From CAYWJT01 sp964458655 (GTDB lineage: Bacteria > Acidobacteriota > Aminicenantia > Aminicenantales > Saccharicenantaceae): a stretch of 56,339 nucleotides of DNA. The notes under the pieces are model-generated. The model did no database searches. It saw only the letters and a list, made by a program, of their open reading frames with translations, and was not told the DNA's origin. Shown one piece after another: positions 7,648-16,391 of this stretch; position 1 is the stretch's first letter; every line of letters begins with the position of its first letter. The stretch is from contig CAYWJT010000011.1 in assembly GCA_964458655.1 (NCBI GenBank), positions 1 to 56,339 on the forward strand, given 5' to 3'. The translations under genes were made by a program, and so were the position numbers.

Positions 7648-10548
7648 ATGTTTCAAACCCCGACCAAAATGAGCAAGCGGCTCGGCCGCTTCATCCTGAT
7701 CTCAACCGTCCTGGCGTTTGCGGTTTTGACCGCGGCCGCGGCCAAGAAGCCCATAAGCTACGACGCCTACGACGGCTGGCGCTCGATCCAGGGCGTCCAG
7801 CTCTCGCGCGACGGCGGGTGGCTCGTCTACGCCCTTTCTCCGCAGGACGGGGACGGCGAGCTCGTGGCCCGCGACCTCAAAACGGACCGGGAGTTCCGTT
7901 CGCCGCGCGGCCGGGGTCCGGTCATCACAGTGGACGGCCGGTTCGTCGTCTTCACCGTCGCCCCGCCCAAAGCCGAGGTGGACAAGGCCAAGAAGGAAAA
8001 GAAGAAACCGGACGAGATGCCCAAGAACGGCCTGGGCATACTCGACCTCCAGACGGGCGCGGTGCGGACCGTGGACCGGGTCAAGAGCTTCAAGACGGCC
8101 GAAGAGTCGGGCGCTTTCGTGGCCTACCTCCTCGAGGCTCCGTTGAAAAAGGCTGAAGAAAAGAAGGAGCCGGAGGCCAAGACCGAGGCCGCCAAGGTCG
8201 AAGCGAAAAAAGAGCAGCCGGGGCCGGAAGAGGCCAAGGCCGAGAAGAAAGAACCTGAAAAAAAGAAAGAGCCCGGGACCGACCTCGTCGTGCTCGAGCT
8301 CGCCACCGGCAAAGAAACCGTCATCCCCGAAGTGGTGGAATACGCCTGGAACAAACCGGGCACGGCCCTGGCTTACGCCGTTTCCTCCAAGACACCCGAG
8401 AAAGACGGCGTCTATGTCCTGGAGCCCGCTTCCGGCCGGACCACGGCCCTGCTCCAGGGCCTCGGCCACTACAAGGGCCTGGCCTTCGACGAGAAGGGCC
8501 GCCAGGTGGCCTTCGTCAGCGACCGCGACGACTACAAGGCCAAGGCCCCGGCCTTCAAGCTCTACCACTGGGCCGCGCCGGCGTCTTCGGCCGTCGAGCT
8601 CGCGCCGGCCCAGGCCAAGGGCTTCCCGGCCGGCCTGGCCGTGAGCGAGAACCGGACGCCGTCCTTCTCGAAAGACGGCCTGCGGCTTTTCTTCGGTATC
8701 GCCCCTGCGCCTGTCGCGCCGCCCGAGGACGCGCCGGAGCCGGTCAAGGTCGACATCTGGAACTGGAAGGACCCCTTCCTCCAGCCCATGCAGAAGGCCC
8801 GGGCTGAAGAAGACAAGAAGTTCTCCTACCTCTCTGTTTTCCATCTCGGCCCCAAGGAGAAGAAGTTCGTCAGGCTGGCCGACGAAACCGTGCCCGACGT
8901 CGTCCTCTCGGAGGACGCCGGCCGGGCCTTGGCCAACTCCGACGTGCCTTATCGGCAGCTCGTCTCCTGGGACAGGAGCTACAGCGACGTCTTCCTGATC
9001 GACATAGCCACGGGCGCCAAGAAGAAGGTCCTGGAGAAAAGCCCGTATGACGCCGCTTTCTCGCCCGGCGGGAACTACCTCTACTGGTTCAGCGACGGCG
9101 ACAGGGCTTGGTACGCCTACCGGATCTCCGACGGCAGGACCTTCAACCTGACCGGCCGGCTCGGCGTCCGCTTCGAACAAGAAATCTGGGACACGCCGCA
9201 GGAACCGGCGCCTTATGGGGTTTCGGGTTGGCTAGAGAAGGACGCCGCCATCCTTATCAACGACCGCTACGACATTTGGGAGGTCAGCCCGGACGGTTCC
9301 AAAGCCAGAATGGTGACGAACGGCTTCGGCCGCAAGAACGGCATCGTCTTCCGGCGCATCAGGCTCGACCCTGAGGAAAAGGCCGTCCCGGCCGGCGCCA
9401 GGCTCGTGCTTTCCGCTTCCGACGAAAAGACCATGGCTTCCGGCGTCTTCCGGGCCGACCTGGCCGTTCCCGGTGACCCGGTCAAGGTGGTGATGCAGGA
9501 CAGGTTGTTCGGAGGGCTGCAGAAAGCCAAGAACGCCGAGGTCTACGTCTTCACCTGGCAGAGGTTCGAGGAGTTCCCCGACCTCTGGTCGAGCGGCCCG
9601 GACTTCGCGCAGGCCCGCAGGGTGAGCGAGGCCAACCCTCAGCAGAAGGACTATGTCTGGGGCAAAGCCGAGCTCATCGAATACACCAACGCCGACGGCG
9701 TCAGGCTGAACGCTATACTCTACAAACCCGATGATTTCGACCCGTCCCGAAAATACCCGCTCATGGTCTACATCTACGAGCGGCTGAGCCAGGGCCTGCA
9801 CCGCTACTATCCGCCGTCGCCGGGGACGAGCATCAACTTCACCCGCTACGTCAGCAACGGCTACGTCGTCCTGATGCCCGACATCGTCTACGAGATAGGC
9901 TACCCGGGGCAGAGCGCCCTGAAGTGCGTCATCCCGGTCGTCAACAGGGTGCTGGACATGGGCTTTGTCGACCCGAAGCGGGTGGGCATCCAGGGCCACA
10001 GTTGGGGAGGCTACCAGATCACCTACCTCGTCACGCGCACCGACATGTTCGCGGCCGTCCAAGCCGGCGCCTCGGTCAGCAACATGACCAGCGCCTACGG
10101 CGGCATCCGCTGGGGCACGGGCATGTCGCGGGCCTTCCAGTACGAGAAGACGCAGAGCCGGATCGGCGCGCCGCTCTGGTCGCGGGCGCTCCAGTTCATC
10201 GAGAACTCGCCCATCTTCTGGGTGGAGAAGGTCAAGACGCCGTACCTTTCCATTCACAACGACGAGGACGACGCCGTGCCCTGGTACCAGGGCATCGAGT
10301 TCTTCTCCGCCCTGCGGCGGCTGGGCAAGGAAGCCTACATGTTCAACTACAACGGCGAGAAGCACGGACTGCGGGAGCGGGAGAACCAGAAGCACTGGAC
10401 CGTGCACCAGGACGAGTTCTTCGACCATTTCCTGCTCGGCAAGCCCCGGCCGGAGTGGATGGACAGGGGCGTGCCGTATCTCGAGCGCGGCAAGCGCGAC
10501 GTGACGCCGCTCTACAAAGGCAAGGAAACCGGGCAGCAGGCTAAATAA
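7648..10548 (+). CDS. Secreted S9-family (prolyl oligopeptidase-like) peptidase
   Basis: A 966-residue protein with a signal peptide (FILISTVLAFAVLTAAAA) and a long N-terminal beta-propeller region. The C-terminal alpha/beta-hydrolase domain carries Ser785 in GHSWGGY, probably Asp874 in NDEDDAVPW and His906 in EKHGL. It probably cleaves peptides or modified amino acids in the periplasm or outside the cell, acting as an aminopeptidase, acylaminoacyl peptidase or DPP-IV-like enzyme. A Lys/Glu-rich low-complexity insert at about residues 167-210 interrupts the propeller. GGAGGAGG (7637-7644) sets the start at ATG 7648. The family is common in peptide-degrading Acidobacteriota and Bacteroidota. 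Exact specificity cannot be read from the sequence. Confidence 0.9.
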   Translation: MFQTPTKMSKRLGRFILISTVLAFAVLTAAAAKKPISYDAYDGWRSIQGVQLSRDGGWLVYALSPQDGDGELVARDLKTDREFRSPRGRGPVITVDGRFVVFTVAPPKAEVDKAKKEKKKPDEMPKNGLGILDLQTGAVRTVDRVKSFKTAEESGAFVAYLLEAPLKKAEEKKEPEAKTEAAKVEAKKEQPGPEEAKAEKKEPEKKKEPGTDLVVLELATGKETVIPEVVEYAWNKPGTALAYAVSSKTPEKDGVYVLEPASGRTTALLQGLGHYKGLAFDEKGRQVAFVSDRDDYKAKAPAFKLYHWAAPASSAVELAPAQAKGFPAGLAVSENRTPSFSKDGLRLFFGIAPAPVAPPEDAPEPVKVDIWNWKDPFLQPMQKARAEEDKKFSYLSVFHLGPKEKKFVRLADETVPDVVLSEDAGRALANSDVPYRQLVSWDRSYSDVFLIDIATGAKKKVLEKSPYDAAFSPGGNYLYWFSDGDRAWYAYRISDGRTFNLTGRLGVRFEQEIWDTPQEPAPYGVSGWLEKDAAILINDRYDIWEVSPDGSKARMVTNGFGRKNGIVFRRIRLDPEEKAVPAGARLVLSASDEKTMASGVFRADLAVPGDPVKVVMQDRLFGGLQKAKNAEVYVFTWQRFEEFPDLWSSGPDFAQARRVSEANPQQKDYVWGKAELIEYTNADGVRLNAILYKPDDFDPSRKYPLMVYIYERLSQGLHRYYPPSPGTSINFTRYVSNGYVVLMPDIVYEIGYPGQSALKCVIPVVNRVLDMGFVDPKRVGIQGHSWGGYQITYLVTRTDMFAAVQAGASVSNMTSAYGGIRWGTGMSRAFQYEKTQSRIGAPLWSRALQFIENSPIFWVEKVKTPYLSIHNDEDDAVPWYQGIEFFSALRRLGKEAYMFNYNGEKHGLRERENQKHWTVHQDEFFDHFLLGKPRPEWMDRGVPYLERGKRDVTPLYKGKETGQQAK

Positions 10549-10726
10549 GGCCGGCATGTAAGACCGGCGGCGCGCCCGCCCAGCGAGAGGGCGGCCCGGC
10601 TGATGTCGCGCGGGTCGCAAGGCTGTAAGTCGGCCGGGCCGACATCCGGGTCGGCCTTCGGACGGTCTTGAGGCCTGACGGGAAGAGGCCGTAGAATCGG
10701 CGTCGGGGTTTGAAATGGAGAACGGC

Positions 10727-11545
10727 ATGAGCGTTCCGATATTCCAGGTCGATGCTTTCACCTCCGAACCATTCCGGGGCAACCCGGCCGGGGTCTGCCT
10801 GCTCGAGAAGCCGGCCTCGGCCGCCTGGATGCAGGCCGTGGCCGCGGAGATGAACGTTTCCGAGACGGCCTTCGTCCATCCTGAAGGCGACGGCTTCAGG
10901 CTGCGCTGGTTCACTCCCGCGGTAGAGGTCAAATTGTGCGGCCACGCGACGCTGGCTGCCTCTCATATCCTCTGGCAGGAAGGGAAATTGGACCCGGGTC
11001 AACCGGCCCGCTACCGGACGTTGAGCGGTCCGCTGACGGCCAGCAGGTCGGGCGACTTCATCGAGCTCGATTTCCCGTCCCGCCCGCTGAAGGACGAAGC
11101 GCCGGACTGGGCCGAGGCCCTGGTCGGCGCCCTCGGGGTGAAGCCGTGTTACATCGGGACGAGCGCCGAGGACGCCCTGGTCGAGGCCGTCGACGAAGAG
11201 ACGGTGCGGACGCTGCGGCCGGATTTCGCCGCGGTCAGGGCCCTGCCGGTGCGCGGGGTCATCGTGACGGCGCGCTCGGACAAGCCTGGATACGATTTCG
11301 TTTCGAGGTTCTTCGCCCCGGCGGTGGGCGTGGACGAGGACCCTGTGACGGGCTCTTCGCACTGCGTGCTCATACCTTACTGGGCGGCCAGGCTGAAGAA
11401 AACGAGGCTTGTCGCTTGCCAAGCCTCGGCCAGGGGCGGGGAATTGAGGCTCGAGCTCGCCGGCGACCGGGTCAGGATCGCCGGCCGGGCCGTCACGGTC
11501 ATCGAAGGACGCCTGACGCCGCCCGCTGCCGAAACCGGCAATTGA
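10727..11545 (+). CDS. PhzF-family isomerase/epimerase-like protein
   Basis: A cytoplasmic protein of 272 residues (276 if begun at ATG 10715) in the PhzF fold, related to diaminopimelate epimerase. It has IFQVDAFTSEPFRGNPAGVC, NVSETAFVHPEGDGFRLRWFTP with the family's catalytic-type Glu, CGHATLAASHIL and DEDPVTGSSHCVLIPYW. Most PhzF-like proteins have unknown substrates; one branch makes phenazines, but no other phenazine genes are nearby. TGGAG six bases before ATG 10727 favours that start. The stop overlaps a TTG of the following methyltransferase as TTGA, suggesting translational coupling. Confidence 0.88.
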   Translation: MSVPIFQVDAFTSEPFRGNPAGVCLLEKPASAAWMQAVAAEMNVSETAFVHPEGDGFRLRWFTPAVEVKLCGHATLAASHILWQEGKLDPGQPARYRTLSGPLTASRSGDFIELDFPSRPLKDEAPDWAEALVGALGVKPCYIGTSAEDALVEAVDEETVRTLRPDFAAVRALPVRGVIVTARSDKPGYDFVSRFFAPAVGVDEDPVTGSSHCVLIPYWAARLKKTRLVACQASARGGELRLELAGDRVRIAGRAVTVIEGRLTPPAAETGN

Positions 11546-12219
11546 ACGGGTTGGAGGTTCGAACGCTGAAACGCGGTGAGCTGTTCCTCTACGGCCGGCT
11601 CTATGACGCTTTCATCGGGGCCGCCATTAAAAAGATGAGGGAGCGGGTCACGGACTTGGCCGTTCGTTACTCCCTGACTCCCTTCCTTGATATCTGCTCC
11701 GGCACCGGCGCCCAGTGCGGGTCCATCAAGCTGGCCGCGCCGGCTTTCGAGACGCACGGGATAGACCTCGACCCAGGCCTCGTCCGCTACGCCCGCAGAC
11801 GGGTCCCCGGGGCGGTCTTCGTCCAGGCCGATGCCGCGGCCCTACCTTTTCCGGCCGCCTCCTTCAGGGGGGTGTGCGTTTCGTTCGCCCTCCACGACAA
11901 GCCCGCCGAATTGCGCGGCCGCGTGCTCGACGAGGCGAAACGGGTCCTCGCGCCCGGCGGGTACCTCGTCCTCCTCGACTTTGAGAGGCCCTGGAACAGG
12001 CGTTCCAGGCGTTGGGCGTTCTTCGTGCGGCTCGTCGAGCGCCTGGCGGGCAGGGAACATTACCGCAACGGCCGCGACTTCCTGGCCGCAGGCGGGTTGC
12101 GTTCCCTGATAGAGAAGGCCGGGTTGCACGAGGTCGAGAGGACGGAATTCGAGGCGGCCGGCGCGGCCCTGGTCCTGGCCCGGCCCGGGCAGGCCGGGCG
12201 CCAAGGCGACGCCGACTGA
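11542..12219 (+). CDS. Class I SAM-dependent methyltransferase
   Basis: A protein of about 225 residues with Rossmann-type methyltransferase motifs: LDICSGTGAQCGSIKL (motif I), THGIDLDPGLVRYAR (acidic residue of motif II), VQADAAALPFPAASF and LAPGGYLVLLDFERP. This is the UbiE/COQ5-like group (Methyltransf_11). No ATG is available at the 5' end. The TTG at 11542 overlaps the PhzF stop (TTGA). GGAGG at 11553-11557 also sits 8 bases before an in-frame CTG at 11566, so the exact start is uncertain. The substrate may be small and related to the PhzF product, but that is inference from coupling only. Confidence 0.75.
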   Translation: MNGLEVRTLKRGELFLYGRLYDAFIGAAIKKMRERVTDLAVRYSLTPFLDICSGTGAQCGSIKLAAPAFETHGIDLDPGLVRYARRRVPGAVFVQADAAALPFPAASFRGVCVSFALHDKPAELRGRVLDEAKRVLAPGGYLVLLDFERPWNRRSRRWAFFVRLVERLAGREHYRNGRDFLAAGGLRSLIEKAGLHEVERTEFEAAGAALVLARPGQAGRQGDAD

Positions 12220-12317
12220 GCCTCGCGTCAGCGCAGGCTGAAGCCCGCCGCAGGGCCGCCCCTCCACCCGAGCCCAGGACTCTCCCCAGTTGACCGCACG
12301 AGATCCTTGCCGAAAAA

Positions 12318-12360
12318 TTAAACCGCCCTTAATCAAACCTTAACATCGCCTCTCTATCCT
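12318..12360 (+). promoter_or_regulatory. Three-unit Pho-box-like array and -10 element
   Basis: Three TTAA hexamers occur at exact 11-base steps: TTAAAC (12318), TTAATC (12329) and TTAACA (12340), each separated by five bases. This is the geometry of PhoB/PhoP direct-repeat sites, and TTAACA is close to the Bacillus PhoP half-site. The array ends 9 bases before a -10-like TATCCT (12355-12360), with no -35 element, as expected for a PhoB-activated promoter. It precedes the porin-pst-phoU genes. Confidence 0.7.
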
Positions 12361-12436
12361 TTGGGCGTACCCTGAGAGATGACCATGGTCCCGACAGGGT
12401 CGAAATCCCTACACAGAATGGAAAGGAGTTAACGAG

Positions 12437-13510
12437 ATGAACCCGACCAAGCCGCCCACCCGAGTGGCGCTGCTGCTGGCCGCCCTTTTGATGGCGTCCC
12501 TGCCGGTATTCGCGCAGCAGACCTTCAACACGACGATCTACCTGGACTGGACCCAGTTCATGTCCAAGGACGGCTTCCGGACCGCCGACCAGAAGAACAG
12601 TTTCTTCGCCTTCCGGCGGGCCTATTTCACCTACGAGAACAAGATCAACGACAACCTCAAGTTCCGTTTCCGGTTCGACGCCGATAACACGGCTAACCTG
12701 ACCTCGATCAGCGTCAACTTCCCGTCGCAATCGGTTTCGACCAAGAAGGACGACAAGCTCCGTCCCTTTATCAAGCATCTCTACCTCGAGTACTCCAACC
12801 TGCTGCCCAATTCCTCGATAAAGATCGGCATGACGGAAACGCTGACCTTCAAGCCGGCCGAGGACCGCTGGGGCTACCGCAGCGTCGCCAAGACCCTTGT
12901 GGACGGCTATAAGGACATCACCGGCGTCGAGATCGATGCGACCTCGGCCGACATCGGCGCAAGCCTGACCGGTTCGCTGACCAAGTACTTCCGCTACGGA
13001 TTCATGGTCTCGAACGGCGCCCATTATTCCCACGCCGAGAACGACAAGTACAAGAAGCTCATGTTCCAGGGCCAGATCGTGCCGCTGCCCGGACTTTCGC
13101 TCATCGGCTATATGGATTACGAGAAGCAGGACGCCTCGAACTCGGCCGTCACCTACAAGGTCGACGCATTCATCGAGATGATCGCCAACCTGACCGTGGG
13201 AGGCGAATGGTTCTCCTACCGGAACGACAAGAACCTCGTGGGGGAAGAGCGCTTCGATTCTTCCGGATTCTCCGTTTTCGGACGCTATACCATCGACCCG
13301 GACAAGCTGGCCTTATTCGCACGCTTCGACCGCTACGAACCGAACAACCTGGTCGCGGACAATGAGATAAACCTGGCCATCGTCGGCGTGGACTGGGCGC
13401 CCTTCCACAAGAGCTGGAAGCTCCAGCCCAACGTCTGGTACTACGATTATGCCGACCCGACCAAGAAGAGGGACCTGATCTTCAACCTGACCTTCTTCCT
13501 GTCGTTCTGA
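12437..13510 (+). CDS. Outer-membrane porin of the phosphate operon (OprO/OprP-like)
   Basis: A 357-residue outer-membrane beta-barrel. The signal peptide (VALLLAALLMASLPVFAQQ) is followed by alternating amphipathic strands such as FNTTIYLDWTQF, NLKFRFRFDADN and SIKIGMTETLTF, and the chain ends in phenylalanine (FNLTFFLSF), the barrel-assembly signal. It resembles the phosphate-selective porin O/P family, though it is a small, divergent member. AAGGAG lies 8 bases before ATG 12437. As the first gene after the Pho-box array and directly before pstS, it probably lets phosphate through the outer membrane during starvation. Selectivity is inferred from position, not from residues. Confidence 0.8.
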   Translation: MNPTKPPTRVALLLAALLMASLPVFAQQTFNTTIYLDWTQFMSKDGFRTADQKNSFFAFRRAYFTYENKINDNLKFRFRFDADNTANLTSISVNFPSQSVSTKKDDKLRPFIKHLYLEYSNLLPNSSIKIGMTETLTFKPAEDRWGYRSVAKTLVDGYKDITGVEIDATSADIGASLTGSLTKYFRYGFMVSNGAHYSHAENDKYKKLMFQGQIVPLPGLSLIGYMDYEKQDASNSAVTYKVDAFIEMIANLTVGGEWFSYRNDKNLVGEERFDSSGFSVFGRYTIDPDKLALFARFDRYEPNNLVADNEINLAIVGVDWAPFHKSWKLQPNVWYYDYADPTKKRDLIFNLTFFLSF

Positions 13511-13589
13511 TGCGCGGCGGGGCATCGCCTGGAGCATCCGAGGCAAAGGCCATCAAACAACAAGAGGAAACAATAAAAGGAGACATGAA

Positions 13590-14498
13590 ATGAAAAGATT
13601 TCTGATCGCAACGCTGGCGCTGGCCGCGGCCGTGTTCGCCCTGGGGGCGGCGGGGAGCGCGTCCGGCGCGCCGGCCAAGATGATCCAGATCAAAGGTTCC
13701 GACACCATGGTCAACCTGGTCCAGATCCTGGCCGAGGAATACATGGAGAAGCAGCCCGGCTCGGCCATCGCCGTTCTCGGCGGCGGCAGCGGCACGGGGA
13801 TAACAGGTCTGATCAACCGCACCTGCGACATCGCCAACAGCTCGCGCGATTGGAAGCAGAAGGAGATCGACCAGGCCTGGGAAAAGGGCGTCAAGCCGCG
13901 CCTTTTCATCGTGGCGGTGGACGGCCTGAGCGTCATCGTCAACGAGAAGAACCCCATCGACAGCCTGACGATGGCCCAGGTGGGTTCCCTTTACCGCGGC
14001 GAGATCAAGAACTGGAAGACGCTCGGCAACTATGACAAGCCGGTCTCCCTTTACGGCCGTCAGTCCAACTCCGGCACCTACGTGTTCATGCAGGAGCACG
14101 TCCTCGGCAACAAGAACTACTCCACCGACATGAAGGAAATGAACGGCAACGCCCAGATCATCGAGTCGGTCATCCAGGATGAGGGCGGCATCGGCTATGT
14201 CGGCGTCGGATATCTCTATGACAAGGACGGCAAGATAAGGAAAGGCATCAAGGTCCTGACCGTTTCGAAGACGCCGGGAGCGCCGGCCTTTTCGCCTCTC
14301 GACAAGGCCGCCGTTGATTCAGGGGATTATCCCATAGCGCGTCCGCTCTACATGGCCACCAACGGCAAACCTGCCGCGGCCCCGGCGGCGTTCATCGCCT
14401 GGGTCACCGGGCCCGAGGGCCAGAAGATCGTCGAGCGGGAAGGTTTCTTCACCATCGGCCCCAAGCACAGGGAGCAGAACGAGAAGAACTTGCGCTGA
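13590..14498 (+). CDS. pstS: Phosphate ABC transporter, periplasmic phosphate-binding protein
   Basis: A 302-residue periplasmic protein. The signal peptide ends near SASGAPA. The phosphate-binding segments are IKGSDTMVNLVQ (pstS-like 'GSDT'), GGGSGTGITGLIN, NSSRDWKQKE and GRQSNSGTYVFMQEHVL. It catches inorganic phosphate and delivers it to PstCA. AAAGGAGA precedes the ATG. It lies 79 bases downstream of the porin gene and is followed by two stem-loops before pstC. The length matches the shorter PstS forms found in many anaerobes. Confidence 0.93.
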   Translation: MKRFLIATLALAAAVFALGAAGSASGAPAKMIQIKGSDTMVNLVQILAEEYMEKQPGSAIAVLGGGSGTGITGLINRTCDIANSSRDWKQKEIDQAWEKGVKPRLFIVAVDGLSVIVNEKNPIDSLTMAQVGSLYRGEIKNWKTLGNYDKPVSLYGRQSNSGTYVFMQEHVLGNKNYSTDMKEMNGNAQIIESVIQDEGGIGYVGVGYLYDKDGKIRKGIKVLTVSKTPGAPAFSPLDKAAVDSGDYPIARPLYMATNGKPAAAPAAFIAWVTGPEGQKIVEREGFFTIGPKHREQNEKNLR

Positions 14499-14504
14499 GC
14501 CTCC

Positions 14505-14583
14505 GAGCCCGTCCCGGGCTCAGCGGCCGGAGCCAAAACCAACCACAAGCAGCCGGGTCCGGCGCCGTTAGAGGCGCCGGACC
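14505..14583 (+). promoter_or_regulatory. Two stem-loops between pstS and pstC
   Basis: The first is a 7-bp stem with a 3-base loop (GAGCCCG / CGGGCTC, 14505-14521), six bases after the pstS stop. The second is an 11-bp perfect stem GGTCCGGCGCC / GGCGCCGGACC (14556-14566 and 14573-14583) with loop GTTAGA. Neither is followed by a U-run, so they are not classical terminators. They could protect the 3' end of a pstS transcript or lower read-through, giving more binding protein than permease. The stems are seen; the role is inference. Confidence 0.6.
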
Positions 14584-14604
14584 GGCCTAGGACAGGATAA
14601 CGAA

Positions 14605-15498
14605 ATGCGAAGAGCGAAGGGAGCCAAGCTGAAGGAAAAGGCCGTTTCCGCGCTTTTCTTCACGGCCGGCATCCTGGCCGTCATCGTCCTCATCGGCATC
14701 TTCGCTCTCCTCCTTTACACGGCCATACCGGCGTTCAAAGAGATATCCGTCGGCGAGTTCCTCTTCCGCAGGAACTGGGACCCCACCTCCCCGGAAAAGG
14801 CCGAGTACGGCATCCTGAGCATGATGATGAGCACCCTGCTCGTGACTTTCGGGGCTCTCGTCATCGCCGTCCCGATCGGGGTCGGCACGGCCGCCTATCT
14901 AAGCGACGTCGCTCACTCACGGGTCCGGGAGGTCATGAAGCCAGTCATCGAGATCCTGGCCAGCGTGCCGTCCGTCGTCACAGGCTTTCTCGGCATCGTC
15001 CTTTTCGGCCCCTTGATCGCCCGACTCTTCGGTTTGCCCAACGGCCAGAACGCCCTCAACGGCAGCCTGCTCCTGGCTATCATGGCCCTGCCGACCATCA
15101 TCAGCATCTCGGAGGACGCCCTCAACGCCGTGCCCCATTCCTACACCGAGGCTTCGCTCGCCCTGGGCGGTTCGCGCTGGCAGACGCTGGTCAAGGTCAG
15201 GATTCCCGCGGCCCTATCCGGCATCATCGCGGCCTGCATGTTGGGCATGGGCCGCGCGATAGGCGAGACCATGACGGTGCTGATGGCCACGGGCAACGCC
15301 CGCTCCTTCCCCCACGGGTTCCTGGACTCGGTGAGGACGATGACGGCCAATATCGCCATCGAGCTCGGCGAAGTCCCCTATTTCACCGCCCACTACTACG
15401 CGCTGTTCGCCGTCGGCCTGGTGCTCTTCGTCATGACCTTCCTAGTCAACCTGGCGGCCGACGTCGTCCTGCGGCGCTACCAGGAGAAAGAAAGATGA
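14605..15498 (+). CDS. pstC: Phosphate ABC transporter permease PstC
   Basis: A 297-residue inner-membrane permease with about six transmembrane helices. It has the binding-protein-dependent transport signature ALPTIISISEDALNAVPHSYTEASLALGGSRWQTL (the EAA loop that contacts PstB) and an N-terminal periplasmic stretch with FLFRRNWDPTSPEKAEYGIL, typical of PstC. Its stop overlaps the pstA start as ATGA. It forms the channel with PstA. Confidence 0.93.
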   Translation: MRRAKGAKLKEKAVSALFFTAGILAVIVLIGIFALLLYTAIPAFKEISVGEFLFRRNWDPTSPEKAEYGILSMMMSTLLVTFGALVIAVPIGVGTAAYLSDVAHSRVREVMKPVIEILASVPSVVTGFLGIVLFGPLIARLFGLPNGQNALNGSLLLAIMALPTIISISEDALNAVPHSYTEASLALGGSRWQTLVKVRIPAALSGIIAACMLGMGRAIGETMTVLMATGNARSFPHGFLDSVRTMTANIAIELGEVPYFTAHYYALFAVGLVLFVMTFLVNLAADVVLRRYQEKER

Positions 15499-16391
15499 CA
15501 GGGCCGCTCACGCGGGGCCGCACGAGCCGCGGCCGCAAGGCCCTGGCCCAGTTCGCCGGCTTTTTCATCCTGCGCCTGTGCCTGGCGCTGGTCCTCGCGG
15601 CGCTGGCCGTCCTCCTTTTCGACATCATCTCCAAGGGCGCTGGCTCCGTCAGCATCGAGTTCCTGACCAAAGCGCCCCGCCGCGGCATGACCGAGGGCGG
15701 CATTTTCCCGGCCATCGTGGGTACCTTCCTGGTCACCATGGTTTCCGCTCTTCTGGCCGTGCCCTTGGGCATGGCCGCGGCCATCTATCTCAACGAGTAC
15801 GCCCGCAAAGGGGTCCTGACAAGGATCATAAGGGTGGCCATCAGGAACCTGGCCGGCGTTCCCTCGATAGTCTACGGGCTGTTCGGGGTCATCCTGTTCG
15901 TGAACATCCTGAGCTTCGGGACGTCCATCCTTTCGGCCGGACTGACGCTGGGACTGATGACCCTGCCGTGGACCATCACGGCCTCCGAGGAGGCCCTGAA
16001 AACCGTCCCGGCGAGCTACCGCGAAGGCGCCCTGGCCCTGGGAGCCACCAAATGGCAGATGATCAGGACCAACGTCCTGCCTTATGCGATACCCGGGATG
16101 CTGACCGGAGCGGTCATCGGCCTGGCCCGGGCGGCCGGCGAAACGGCGCCCATCATGTTCACCGGCGCGGCCTTCTTCCTGCCGCATCTTCCCAGGTCCC
16201 TCGGCGACCAATTCATGGCCCTGCCTTACCATCTGTACATCATGTCCACCCAGCACCACGCCATCCAGCAGGTCCGGCCGCTGGCCTACGGCACGGCCCT
16301 CGTGCTCATCGGGCTCGTCCTCCTCATGAACATGTCGGCGGTCGTCGTCCGCTACCGGCTCAGGAGAAAGCAGAGATGGACCAGAACCTGA
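15495..16391 (+). CDS. pstA: Phosphate ABC transporter permease PstA
   Basis: The 298-residue partner permease has about six transmembrane helices, FLTKAPRRGMTEGGIFPAIVGT near the N-terminus as in PstA, and the EAA loop SEEALKTVPASYREGALALGATKWQM. It overlaps pstC by four bases and pstB by sixteen, so stoichiometric coupled translation of the three genes is likely. Confidence 0.93.
   Translation: MTGPLTRGRTSRGRKALAQFAGFFILRLCLALVLAALAVLLFDIISKGAGSVSIEFLTKAPRRGMTEGGIFPAIVGTFLVTMVSALLAVPLGMAAAIYLNEYARKGVLTRIIRVAIRNLAGVPSIVYGLFGVILFVNILSFGTSILSAGLTLGLMTLPWTITASEEALKTVPASYREGALALGATKWQMIRTNVLPYAIPGMLTGAVIGLARAAGETAPIMFTGAAFFLPHLPRSLGDQFMALPYHLYIMSTQHHAIQQVRPLAYGTALVLIGLVLLMNMSAVVVRYRLRRKQRWTRT

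Noticed and set aside
10727..11545. Phenazine biosynthesis
   Set aside because: PhzF-like proteins are widespread without phenazine genes, and none are present here.
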